Assembly (NCBI GenBank): GCA_002323245.1
Contig: DCPU01000002.1
Location: 1-64,000 of the forward strand
Origin: Mariprofundus sp. UBA1536
GTDB lineage: Bacteria; Pseudomonadota; Zetaproteobacteria; Mariprofundales; Mariprofundaceae
Direction of reading: 5' to 3'
DNA: 64,000 nt
Each line of letters starts with the position of its first letter. Positions within the stretch are counted from its first letter, which is position 1. The notes under the pieces were generated by a model. That model had not been told where the DNA came from. It searched no databases and saw only the letters and a list, made by a program, of their open reading frames with translations. The translations under genes and the position numbers were made by a program. Below, one piece after another: positions 1 through 7,978 of this stretch.

Positions 1-587
1 GCCATCAAACGCAAGATTGAAGGCTGGCCGATTTCAGAAGTATCACCTTCCAATGCTTTAAGTGCTGAACCAATAATTACTGGAGTGTCATCGCCTGGGA
101 AGTTGTAAGACTCAAGAAGTTCACGAACTTCCATTTCTACCAATTCCAACAATTCTTCATCGTCAACCATGTCTGCTTTGTTCAAGTATACTACCAAGTG
201 AGGTACGTTTACTTGGCGAGCCAACAATACGTGTTCACGTGTTTGTGGCATTGGGCCATCAGCTGCAGATACAACCAGGATACCGCCATCCATTTGCGCA
301 GCACCAGTGATCATGTTTTTCACATAGTCAGCATGGCCTGGGCAGTCAACGTGTGCGTAGTGACGCGCTTCTGTTTCATATTCTACGTGGGCTGTAGAAA
401 TGGTAATACCGCGCTCGCGCTCTTCTGGAGCACCATCGATATCGCCGTAATCTTTAAATACCGCGCCGCCAGTCAATGACAACACTTTTGTAATGGCCGC
501 AGTCAATGTGGTTTTACCATGGTCAACGTGACCAATGGTTCCGATGTTTACATGCGGTTTGTTACGTTCAAACTTTTGCTTAGCCAT
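1..587 (-). CDS. tuf: Elongation factor Tu (3' end beyond window)
   Basis: EF-Tu delivers aminoacyl-tRNA to the ribosome as a GTPase. The first 195 codons are present and the C-terminal half lies outside the window. The N-terminus reads MAKQKFERNKPHVNIGTIGH, followed by the P-loop GHVDHGKT, the switch I segment with RGITI, the DCPGHADY G3 motif and the NKAD G4 motif, all typical of EF-Tu. The ATG at 587 is preceded by an AAGGAG ribosome-binding site only about 5 bases away. It is the last gene of the str operon, starting 11 bases after the fusA stop, so it is probably co-transcribed and translationally linked with fusA. No anomaly is visible in the part present. Confidence 0.97.
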   Translation of the reverse strand, partial: MAKQKFERNKPHVNIGTIGHVDHGKTTLTAAITKVLSLTGGAVFKDYGDIDGAPEERERGITISTAHVEYETEARHYAHVDCPGHADYVKNMITGAAQMDGGILVVSAADGPMPQTREHVLLARQVNVPHLVVYLNKADMVDDEELLELVEMEVRELLESYNFPGDDTPVIIGSALKALEGDTSEIGQPSILRLM

Positions 588-598
588 GTTATAACTCC

Positions 599-2677
599 TT
601 AGCCTTTTACGCTTGCAATAATTTCTTCAGTAATGTTACGAGGAACTTCTTCATAATGTTCAAATTGCATGGTGTATGTAGCACGACCTTGCGACATTGA
701 ACGTAGGTTGGTTGAGTAGCCGAACATTTCAGACAATGGCACTTCACACTCAACACATTTCGCAATACCACGGTCAGTCATACCTTGGATTTTGCCACGA
801 CGACGGTTCAAATCGCCTACGATATCACCCATGTAGTCTTCAGGTGTTACCACTTCAACTTTCATGATTGGCTCAAGAATCACTGGGCGACAAGCCGCAC
901 AACCAGTACGGAAGCCCATAGAACCCGCTACGCGGAATGCCATTTCGTTCGAATCCACATCATGGTAAGAGCCATCAACCAAAGCAACTTTGATGTCCAC
1001 CATTGGGAAGCCAGCCAAAACACCGTTTGCCATAGCTTCTTCACAGCCTTTACCCACTGCAGGAATGTATTCTTTAGGAACGACACCACCAGTGATTTTA
1101 TCTTCAAATGCGAAGCCACCACCGATTTCATTGGGTTCGATTTCCAACCAAACGTGACCAAACTGACCACGACCACCAGACTGACGAACAAACTTACCTT
1201 CAAATTTGCCGCTGCCGCGGATGGTTTCACGATATGCCACCTGTGGCTTACCGATGTTAGCGTCCACATCAAATTCACGACGCATACGGTCAACAAGAAT
1301 TTCCAAGTGAAGCTCGCCCATACCAGAGATAATGGTTTGGCCAGTTTCTTCATCAGTTTTTACGCGGAAAGAAGGATCTTCTGCTGCCAATTTACCAAGG
1401 CCAACACCCATTTTTTCTTGGTCAGCTTTAGTCTTAGGCTCAATCGCCACAGAAATTACTGGCTCAGGGAATTCCATGCGCTCAAGAATGATTGGGTGAT
1501 CGATATCGCAAAGTGTATCACCAGTGGTAGTCAATTTAAGACCAACAGCAGCAGCGATGTCACCAGCGCGAACTTCTTTGATTTCTTTACGGTCGTTGGC
1601 ATGCATCTGCACGATACGGCTGATACGCTCACGTTTGTTTTTCACAGAGTTCAAGACGTATGAACCGCCTTCAAGCACACCTGAGTAAACTCGGAAGAAT
1701 GTCAAAGCGCCAACAAACGGGTCAGTCATCACTTTAAATGCTAGTGAAGCAAATGGTGCATCATCAGAAGATGGACGTGATGCTTCTTCTTCAGTGTTCA
1801 TGTCGATACCTTTAATAGCAGGAACATCAACAGGCGATGGCATGTAGTCGACTACTGCGTCCAACAAGGTTTGAACACCCTTGTTTTTAAATGCAGTACC
1901 ACACAATACTGGGATAATAGAGATATCGAGAACTGCTTTGCGAATCGCCGCTTTAAGTTGCTCAACTGGAATTTCTTCACCTTCAAGGTGCTTTTCCATC
2001 AATGCTTCGTCAACCATAGACACAGCATCCATCAAATACTCACGGTATTCGTTAGCTTGGTCTACCATGTCAGCAGGAATTTCTTCAACTGAGTAGTCAG
2101 CGCCCATCGCTTCGTTGTTCCAGATGATAGCTTTCATCGCTACCAAGTCGACAACACCAACGAAGTCAGCTTCGTTTCCGATTGGAATATTTAAAGGCAC
2201 TGCATTGTGGCCCAAACGCTCAGTCACTTCATCTACCACGCGGAAGAATTCAGCGCCGGTACGGTCCATTTTGTTTACGAAAGCAATGCGGGGAACATGG
2301 TAACGGTCAGCTTGACGCCAAACTGTTTCCGATTGTGGCTCAACGCCACCAACCGCACAGAAAACACCTACTGCGCCATCAAGTACGCGCAATGAACGCT
2401 CAACTTCAATCGTGAAGTCCACGTGGCCAGGGGTGTCGATAATGTTGATGTGATGATTGTTCCAGTCACAAGTTGTTGCTGCAGAAGTGATAGTGATACC
2501 ACGCTCTTGCTCTTGAACCATCCAGTCCATAGTAGCAGCGCCATCATGCACTTCACCGATCTTGTGAGAAACACCAGTATAAAAGAGGATGCGCTCTGTT
2601 GTTGTTGTTTTACCAGCATCAATATGAGCCATAATGCCAATATTGCGCACGCGCTCAAGTGGTGTGATTCTTGCCAC
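599..2677 (-). CDS. fusA: Elongation factor G
   Basis: EF-G is the GTPase that drives ribosomal translocation. The 692-residue length is normal. Visible motifs are the P-loop AHIDAGKTT near residue 18, the RGITI switch I, DTPGHVDF (G3) and NKMD (G4), followed by the usual domains II to V, including the domain IV region around VAYRETI. It sits third in the str operon between rpsG and tuf. The gap to rpsG is 60 bases and the gap to tuf is 11 bases. It is a housekeeping gene with no oddities seen. Confidence 0.98.
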   Translation of the reverse strand: MARITPLERVRNIGIMAHIDAGKTTTTERILFYTGVSHKIGEVHDGAATMDWMVQEQERGITITSAATTCDWNNHHINIIDTPGHVDFTIEVERSLRVLDGAVGVFCAVGGVEPQSETVWRQADRYHVPRIAFVNKMDRTGAEFFRVVDEVTERLGHNAVPLNIPIGNEADFVGVVDLVAMKAIIWNNEAMGADYSVEEIPADMVDQANEYREYLMDAVSMVDEALMEKHLEGEEIPVEQLKAAIRKAVLDISIIPVLCGTAFKNKGVQTLLDAVVDYMPSPVDVPAIKGIDMNTEEEASRPSSDDAPFASLAFKVMTDPFVGALTFFRVYSGVLEGGSYVLNSVKNKRERISRIVQMHANDRKEIKEVRAGDIAAAVGLKLTTTGDTLCDIDHPIILERMEFPEPVISVAIEPKTKADQEKMGVGLGKLAAEDPSFRVKTDEETGQTIISGMGELHLEILVDRMRREFDVDANIGKPQVAYRETIRGSGKFEGKFVRQSGGRGQFGHVWLEIEPNEIGGGFAFEDKITGGVVPKEYIPAVGKGCEEAMANGVLAGFPMVDIKVALVDGSYHDVDSNEMAFRVAGSMGFRTGCAACRPVILEPIMKVEVVTPEDYMGDIVGDLNRRRGKIQGMTDRGIAKCVECEVPLSEMFGYSTNLRSMSQGRATYTMQFEHYEEVPRNITEEIIASVKG

Positions 2678-2737
2678 GATTACTACTCCTCTTTTAACCT
2701 AAACTGTTTAGAACAAAAAATAATTAAACTAAAAAAC

Positions 2738-3208
2738 TTACCAGCGGAAATGCGAGAATGCTTTGTTCGCCTCTGCCATACGGTGGGTTTCATCACGCTT
2801 CTTGAAAGCACCACCACGCTCATTGATTGCGTCAACAAGCTCGTTACCCAAACGCTCAGCCATAGTTTGCTCAGAACGTTTGCGTGAATAGTCGATCAAC
2901 CAACGCACAGCCAATGATTGCTGACGACGATCAGATACTTCCATAGGCACTTGGTAAGTGGCACCACCAACGCGGCGAGACTTCACTTCAACCAATGGGC
3001 GAATCGCGTCTAGCGCTTTGTGCATCACTTCAAGATGACCAATGTTTGTTTTCTTGGCAGCAATATCCAACGCGCCATAAACAATCGCTTCAGCTTTTGC
3101 TTTTTTACCGTCCAACATGATGGCGTTCACCACTGTTGAAACTTTTGTATCACCAAATTTTGCATCCGGGGTTAATGGACGACGTGTAACAGGACCTTTA
3201 CGTGGCAT
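2738..3208 (-). CDS. rpsG: 30S ribosomal protein S7
   Basis: S7 nucleates assembly of the 3' domain of 16S rRNA and contacts tRNA in the E site. The protein is 156 residues, the standard length, beginning MPRKGPVTRR and ending HFRW. The internal ARRVGGATYQVP-like segment (SRRVGGATYQVPMEV) is the family hallmark. It is second in the operon, 16 bases after rpsL, and in many bacteria S7 represses translation of this operon. Confidence 0.98.
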   Translation of the reverse strand: MPRKGPVTRRPLTPDAKFGDTKVSTVVNAIMLDGKKAKAEAIVYGALDIAAKKTNIGHLEVMHKALDAIRPLVEVKSRRVGGATYQVPMEVSDRRQQSLAVRWLIDYSRKRSEQTMAERLGNELVDAINERGGAFKKRDETHRMAEANKAFSHFRW

Positions 3209-3224
3209 TTACTTAATTCCTCTC

Positions 3225-3596
3225 TTACTTCGGACGCTTAGCGCCATACTTCGAGCGAGCTTGTTTACGGCCTTCAACGCCCGTTGTATCCAACACGCCA
3301 CGCAATACATGGTAACGAACACCTGGTAAATCTTTTACACGGCCGCCGCGAATCAACACAACGCTGTGTTCTTGTAGACGATGGCCTTCACCAGGAATGT
3401 AAGCTGTAACTTCATGACCATTGGTCAAACGAACACGAGCAACTTTACGAAGTGCCGAGTTAGGCTTCTTCGGCGTAGTTGTATATACACGTGTGCAAAC
3501 GCCACGACGTTGCGGACATGCTTGCAACGCAGGAACTTTGTTAATCTTACGCTTATCCTTGCGTGAATTGCGAATCAATTGGTTAATTGTCGGCAT
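3225..3596 (-). CDS. rpsL: 30S ribosomal protein S12
   Basis: S12 lies at the decoding centre and controls translational accuracy. The 123-residue protein starts MPTINQLIRNSRK and contains the conserved TTPKKPNSALRK loop and the RGGRVKDLPGVRYH loop, both of which are sites of streptomycin resistance in other bacteria. Both loops carry the usual lysines here, so nothing indicates a resistance allele. It is the first gene of the str operon, but it begins only 23 bases after a K+ channel gene on the same strand. The operon promoter must therefore lie within or upstream of that gene. Confidence 0.98.
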   Translation of the reverse strand: MPTINQLIRNSRKDKRKINKVPALQACPQRRGVCTRVYTTTPKKPNSALRKVARVRLTNGHEVTAYIPGEGHRLQEHSVVLIRGGRVKDLPGVRYHVLRGVLDTTGVEGRKQARSKYGAKRPK

Positions 3597-3619
3597 TGTT
3601 ACCTCTTCAAATCTTTCCT

Positions 3620-4381
3620 CTACTCATAACGCGATTTCAGCAATTTCTTGCGAATACGCAGCTTGCGAGGGCGGCGAACCTTAGGGGCGTGCATTTCGCC
3701 TGTCAACGTTTTTGTTAAGGCTTGTAAAGGTTGACTGTTTCGGCGTTTGTTTGCACCAATCTCTTCCACAAAATAAGTGATATTGGCAATCATTAATGAG
3801 TAAAGGGTAATTCCAAAAAGCATTGTGAGCACCGCCACGATTCTTCCTGGCGGGGTTATGGGCACAATATCGCCATAACCCACGGTCGTAAGCGTCACAA
3901 AGGCCCACCACAAACCATCACTGATATTACTAAAATCTGGATTTTCGCCCCGCTCCAGTAAAAAGGTAACGGAGCCAAAAAAGAAAACTACCGCAAACAC
4001 CAAGGCCATGGCTGCCGGCAAACTTTCGCCTGAGACAATCAACATGTTCAATATACGCTTGCGGTTGGTGCGCAAAAAGCTGCCAATACGCACTATAGGC
4101 GCAAGACCCGCCACCTTAAACGCAACCAAAAGGCGCAGCAGTGGCGAGGCCAGCAACACTATCAGCGCCAGATCAAACCAGTTGGCTTTAAGATACGCAT
4201 GACTGTCATCGTCAATTTTCCAACGAATAAAAAAGAAGAACACAAAGGTCAACAAAATCGGTAAGCCAATCCAGCTTGGCGCTTCTTCCCAGAAGGATAC
4301 TGCCAGTGAAGCAATGGTAATCACAAAGAGTAGCGTATCTAATCCGCGCTCTAGCCAAAGCTTCTTAGTGGCTTGTTGCAT
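3620..4381 (-). CDS. Voltage-gated-type potassium channel
   Basis: This 253-residue inner-membrane protein has the K+ channel selectivity filter TVGYGD at residues 166-171, preceded by a pore helix (SDGLWWAFVTLT) and followed by a final membrane helix. Several earlier hydrophobic segments, around 15-30, 38-52, 68-90 and 122-140, and a basic stretch (RIGSFLRTNRKRI, about 98-110) fit a voltage-sensor-like Ion_trans protein. The C-terminal tail of about 40 residues is strongly basic (RRPRKLRIRKKLLK). No RCK/TrkA_N domain is present. It lies 14 bases after the YqhA-family gene and 23 bases before rpsL on the same strand. The physiological role is not known from sequence. Confidence 0.85.
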   Translation of the reverse strand: MQQATKKLWLERGLDTLLFVITIASLAVSFWEEAPSWIGLPILLTFVFFFFIRWKIDDDSHAYLKANWFDLALIVLLASPLLRLLVAFKVAGLAPIVRIGSFLRTNRKRILNMLIVSGESLPAAMALVFAVVFFFGSVTFLLERGENPDFSNISDGLWWAFVTLTTVGYGDIVPITPPGRIVAVLTMLFGITLYSLMIANITYFVEEIGANKRRNSQPLQALTKTLTGEMHAPKVRRPRKLRIRKKLLKSRYE

Positions 4382-4395
4382 CGATGCTCTACTTA

Positions 4396-4917
4396 TTAAT
4401 GCTTAGCGTGGGTAGCTTTATGGCTAAAATAGCTGGCCAGCGATACCATCAAAATGCCTGCGCCCATATATAAGATATTCAGCGGATTATCGAAAGTCAC
4501 ATGCAGCACGTTTTTAAAGAAGGCCACAATCAGAATCATTAGAATCACTTTACCCAAACGATCTTTCAAATCATCAAGTGAGTTAATCACCAGAATATTA
4601 TTGGTCTTGGTTGAATCCGCACCCCTGGCAATCGATAGTTTATCAATAAACAATTCATACAGGCCCAAAGCAAAGATAAGCAGCACAGTGGCCAGCAAGA
4701 AATCATCCACCGCTGAAATAATATGACTCACTGCTCGGGTGTGAAAATCAGGGTACTCTTTACCAAACATGGTCATCTCAACGTAGTCAGATGCTAAATG
4801 CAGCATATCCGCCGCGGACAATAAGAATAATAGCAGCATGCCAATAATGGATGAGATAACAGCTAGCATCACCACAAAGCGTGAGTTCCATAGCAGCTTT
4901 TCAAATAGTAGTTTCAT
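4396..4917 (-). CDS. YqhA/UPF0114 family membrane protein
   Basis: The 173-residue membrane protein matches the uncharacterised YqhA (UPF0114) family as I recognise it: an N-terminal FEKLLWNSRFVVML segment, a central VDDFLLATVLLIFALGLYEL segment, and a later hydrophobic helix at about 135-160. Three to four transmembrane helices are expected. A GAGAGGG-like ribosome-binding site precedes the ATG. It is upstream of and close to the K+ channel gene on the same strand, so the two are probably co-transcribed. The function of this family is not established. Confidence 0.75.
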   Translation of the reverse strand: MKLLFEKLLWNSRFVVMLAVISSIIGMLLLFLLSAADMLHLASDYVEMTMFGKEYPDFHTRAVSHIISAVDDFLLATVLLIFALGLYELFIDKLSIARGADSTKTNNILVINSLDDLKDRLGKVILMILIVAFFKNVLHVTFDNPLNILYMGAGILMVSLASYFSHKATHAKH

Positions 4918-5000
4918 TTTTCCCTCTCGGTGGCTTTTCGCCTTGAATTCATCGTACTACGATGCTCAAAGCAAAAATGCTGCCAAGAAAGCAAAAAGAG

Positions 5001-6392
5001 CTAGGAAAGAAGCTCCGCCTTTTCGATGAGGGATTCTTCAGAAATACGTTTTTTATCAAATTTACAATAAGCAGCGCCTTCTTCAGCCACCACCAATGCT
5101 TCCACCACACCGTCAATGGCCAGCAAGCTTTGCGTTAATCGCACTGCATCTTCTTCATTGGCCGCCTGCAAACGCAGCGTTAACGTCGATACATAAGGCG
5201 GCACAGACATAAACAAGGCCACCAGCAACCAACAACCTAGCAACGCAAAGACCACCCAAAATACCACGGCAAAGTTTTCTGTTTCAGGCTGATACAAAAA
5301 TCCGCCCAACACCCCGCCAAGAAATGCTCCAAAAAATTGACTGGTATTAAACACACCAATGGCGGTGCCTTTGGCGCCAGCTGGTGCATATTTAGACACC
5401 ATACTCGGCAAGCTTGCTTCCAGCGTGTTAAAGCCGACAAAGAACAGCAGTAATGATGAAGCAACCCACCACAAACTATCATGCATGGAAGCAAGCAATG
5501 CAGAGGCGGCCATCAACAAAGCAATCGCCACCAAAAACACTTGCTTCATTTTGCGTTTGGCTTCCGCCACGATGATAAAAGGAACCATCAACACAAAGGC
5601 CAGCAACATCACGGGCAAATAAAGCATCCACTGATCTTCTTGGGCCAGCAGAGCATGGTCAGGGCTAGCCAGCACCAGCGGCAAGACCACAAACAATGCC
5701 GTCAGCGACATATGCAAGACCAACACACCAAAATCGAGACGCAGCAATGAGTAATCTTTTAAAACTTTACCAAACATGCCTGGCGTCACTTCGCTATCAC
5801 TATGATGACCCGAAGTTTTTGGGTCAGGCACAACAAAATACAGCACCAAAATGGATAACAAGGACAACACTGCCGTTAATGCAAAAATCCCCGGCACACC
5901 CATCCAAGCATTGAGCAGCGGCGCAATGGCCATAGACACTGCAAACGACAAACCAATGGTAATACCAATGCTGGCCATAGCCTTGGTGCGGTGTTCTTCG
6001 CGGGTTAAATCAGCCGTTAGCGCAATCACTGCCGCAGCCACGGCCCCAGAGCCCTGAATAATTCGACCAATCAACACGCCTTCAATCGAAGTGGAAACCG
6101 CAGCAATCACGCTACCAATCGCAAAAATCACCAAACCCGCCGCAATCACAGGCTTGCGCCCAAATTTATCCGACATCATACCAAAAGGAATTTGAAACAA
6201 GGCTTGGGTTAAACCATAAGCACCCAAAGCAATACCCACCAACTCAGGATGTGCCAGCGCACCTTCCAAACCGTGTGCATAAGTGGAAAACACAGGCAAA
6301 ATGAGAAACAAACCCATCATACGCAATGCAAAAATACTCGATAACGCGCTTACCGATTTACGCTCATCCGCGTTCATGCCAGTCCTGTTCAT
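5001..6392 (-). CDS. yajR: YajR-type MFS transporter
   Basis: This 463-residue protein is a twelve-helix major facilitator superfamily exporter. The motif A loop GMMSDKFGRKPVI follows helix 2 and there is an N-terminal FALRMMGLFLILPVFSTYA helix 1. The last ~65 residues (from about 400) form a soluble ferredoxin-like domain (STLTLRLQAANEEDAV...), matching the C-terminal YAM domain of E. coli YajR. A GAGG ribosome-binding site 7 bases upstream supports the ATG at 6392. The substrate is unknown for this subfamily. It is separated by about 160 bases from the protease island on the same strand. Confidence 0.85.
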   Translation of the reverse strand: MNRTGMNADERKSVSALSSIFALRMMGLFLILPVFSTYAHGLEGALAHPELVGIALGAYGLTQALFQIPFGMMSDKFGRKPVIAAGLVIFAIGSVIAAVSTSIEGVLIGRIIQGSGAVAAAVIALTADLTREEHRTKAMASIGITIGLSFAVSMAIAPLLNAWMGVPGIFALTAVLSLLSILVLYFVVPDPKTSGHHSDSEVTPGMFGKVLKDYSLLRLDFGVLVLHMSLTALFVVLPLVLASPDHALLAQEDQWMLYLPVMLLAFVLMVPFIIVAEAKRKMKQVFLVAIALLMAASALLASMHDSLWWVASSLLLFFVGFNTLEASLPSMVSKYAPAGAKGTAIGVFNTSQFFGAFLGGVLGGFLYQPETENFAVVFWVVFALLGCWLLVALFMSVPPYVSTLTLRLQAANEEDAVRLTQSLLAIDGVVEALVVAEEGAAYCKFDKKRISEESLIEKAELLS

Positions 6393-6480
6393 TGATTCGC
6401 CTCAAAGGAAATTAAAAGTGCGGCAAGGTTACTGTCAGTCTGAAAATTGTCACTGATACACTTCAAGCAAGCTTTTGAAA

Positions 6481-6504
6481 CACAAAGACACCAAGTCACA
6501 AAGA
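6481..6504. repeat. Three tandem 8-mers of CACAAAGA type
   Basis: Three imperfect tandem 8-base units (CACAAAGA, CACCAAGT, CACAAAGA) lie in the gap between the MFS transporter and the subtilase gene. A similar motif, three 10-mers with CGAAGT/CAAAGT cores, occurs at 61841-61870 beside the Mrr gene. Function unknown. The rest of the 6393-6551 gap shows no clear terminator. Confidence 0.5.
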
Positions 6505-6551
6505 AAAAACATTGTGAAACGCCATTCACTAAAAACCTTACTCTGAGAATA

Positions 6552-7595
6552 TCAAGGGTTACGAATACGCACTAAACTAGCATCGAGATTAAGCTTGCCA
6601 TATCCATAGTAATCATTCTTCCCTCCTACATAGGCAATGCTTCCTATCTTATCGGCATGAGCTCTTAGTATACTTTGAATGTCTACTCGAGTTAGTGTTG
6701 GATCGGCTTCCAGCATCAATGCAACTGCAGCTGCAACAATAGGAGCAGATGATGAGGTGCCTTGAAACTTTTGAGCATCTTCAGCCTTCATATAGTGACT
6801 AGGATGTGTGGATGTATTTGCTGGATATGCAGTGGTAATTCCAAGTGTAAAACCACCTGGAGCTACAATATCCAAACCCAGACCAAAGTTACTATAAATA
6901 GCCCTTAGATTTCCCTCATCTGATGACCCAACACCAATGACGCTATCGAGCAAAGACTCATCATTAGTCAAACCCTGACCTTGATTTCCAATTGCGAAGA
7001 CAAAGATAGTTCCTTTTCCGCCCCTGCCCGCTGTCGCCATTTGATCAATCTTTCTCTGCACAATTGGCGACACATTCCCTGTTCCCCAACTGCAATTAAT
7101 CACATCAACATTCTCAGCTTCCGCGTAATTCAGTGCGTCCAAGATTTCGTTATCACTCAAAAATCCATTCAAATCCAGCTTAATAAATACAATATCAGCC
7201 TGCGGGGCAATTCCACGAAGCCCAATCCCATTGATATTTGAAGCAATAACACCCGTTATCGCTGTGCCATGGAAGCAGCTCGCTGAGCCAATGCAAGCCA
7301 CATCCGCGCTACCATCTCGGCTATTGATAGTTTTGATAATATTGCTTTGGAATTCAGGGTGCTGGCTATCTACACCCACATCAATTACAGCGATTTTTAC
7401 GCCTTTCCCTCGATACTTTCTCAGTGTTGATTCTCCATGAATGTGCGCATCGGGGGCTATAGCATAAGCTTCATAAAACGGTTGATCATAATGCAGCGCC
7501 CATTGTTCTTGGTAGAAGGGCTCATCTGGAACAGGGTCACTTCCACAAGCTGCAAGTAAAACGCTGAGTATGACAGGAGAAAGCCAGTGCTTCAC
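6552..7595 (-). CDS. Subtilisin-like serine protease lipoprotein (S8)
   Basis: The 347-residue protein is a predicted lipoprotein: the signal peptide ends in the lipobox LLAAC with the modified cysteine at residue 17. The S8 catalytic triad is visible: Asp72 in AVIDVGVD, His109 in CFHGTAI and Ser281 in GTSSSAP, with the oxyanion Asn204 in AIGNQG. A conventional N-terminal inhibitor/propeptide domain is absent: only ~50 residues separate the cysteine from the catalytic domain. A propeptide-like protein is instead encoded by the gene immediately upstream. The start is a GTG that overlaps the upstream stop as GTGA, so the two are translationally coupled. It is the last gene of the island. The target is unknown. 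Confidence 0.9.
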   Translation of the reverse strand: MKHWLSPVILSVLLAACGSDPVPDEPFYQEQWALHYDQPFYEAYAIAPDAHIHGESTLRKYRGKGVKIAVIDVGVDSQHPEFQSNIIKTINSRDGSADVACIGSASCFHGTAITGVIASNINGIGLRGIAPQADIVFIKLDLNGFLSDNEILDALNYAEAENVDVINCSWGTGNVSPIVQRKIDQMATAGRGGKGTIFVFAIGNQGQGLTNDESLLDSVIGVGSSDEGNLRAIYSNFGLGLDIVAPGGFTLGITTAYPANTSTHPSHYMKAEDAQKFQGTSSSAPIVAAAVALMLEADPTLTRVDIQSILRAHADKIGSIAYVGGKNDYYGYGKLNLDASLVRIRNP

Positions 7596-7978
7596 CGCGT
7601 TTGAACACGCCTGACAATATTTGGATAGGCTTTCGCGACATTGGAATCCATCACAAGTTTGTTGATTTCTGCAACCACATCTGCACTTTTTGTTTGGAGT
7701 AAAAATGTAAATTCGTTGTATTGCTTCACCAAAGTTAACCCGTATTTTTTGGTGAAATCCGAAATATTTACACCCGCATTTAACTCAACAAAAAAATCAT
7801 CTCTTATCATCACAACATTGCCATCTTCTTTTTGGTACTTATTTACCCCTAGCGTTGCGGGCGATTCAAGCGCCTTCCATTGCAATGGTTGTTTGCTATG
7901 AATAGGCAAGCTTTCAGCCCCGGCCCCACAGACAATCCAGCCAAAACAAATCAACAACAAAAAAGCGCGTATCCTCAT
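7592..7978 (-). CDS. Secreted propeptide-like protein for adjacent subtilase
   Basis: This 128-residue protein has a signal peptide (MRIRAFLLLICFGWIVCGAGA, residues 1 to about 21). The C-terminal ~70 residues (FFVELNAGVNISDFTKKYGL, then a hydrophobic FTFLLQT strand and a closing VAKAYPNIV) have the pattern of subtilase N-terminal propeptides: beta strand, helix, KYG turn, strand, helix, and a final AxPN. In most subtilases this domain is fused to the protease. Here it is separate and overlaps the protease gene by 4 bases (GTGA) and the upstream lipoprotein gene by 4 bases (ATGA). I infer that it acts in trans as a folding chaperone or inhibitor of the S8 protease. The fold assignment is by pattern, not by search. 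Confidence 0.6.
   Translation of the reverse strand: MRIRAFLLLICFGWIVCGAGAESLPIHSKQPLQWKALESPATLGVNKYQKEDGNVVMIRDDFFVELNAGVNISDFTKKYGLTLVKQYNEFTFLLQTKSADVVAEINKLVMDSNVAKAYPNIVRRVQTR

Noticed and set aside
785..1663. Long plus-strand open frame (292 codons) opposite fusA
   Set aside because: It is antisense to a certain fusA gene, has low-complexity His/Phe/Thr composition and no ribosome-binding site; it is a codon-usage shadow.
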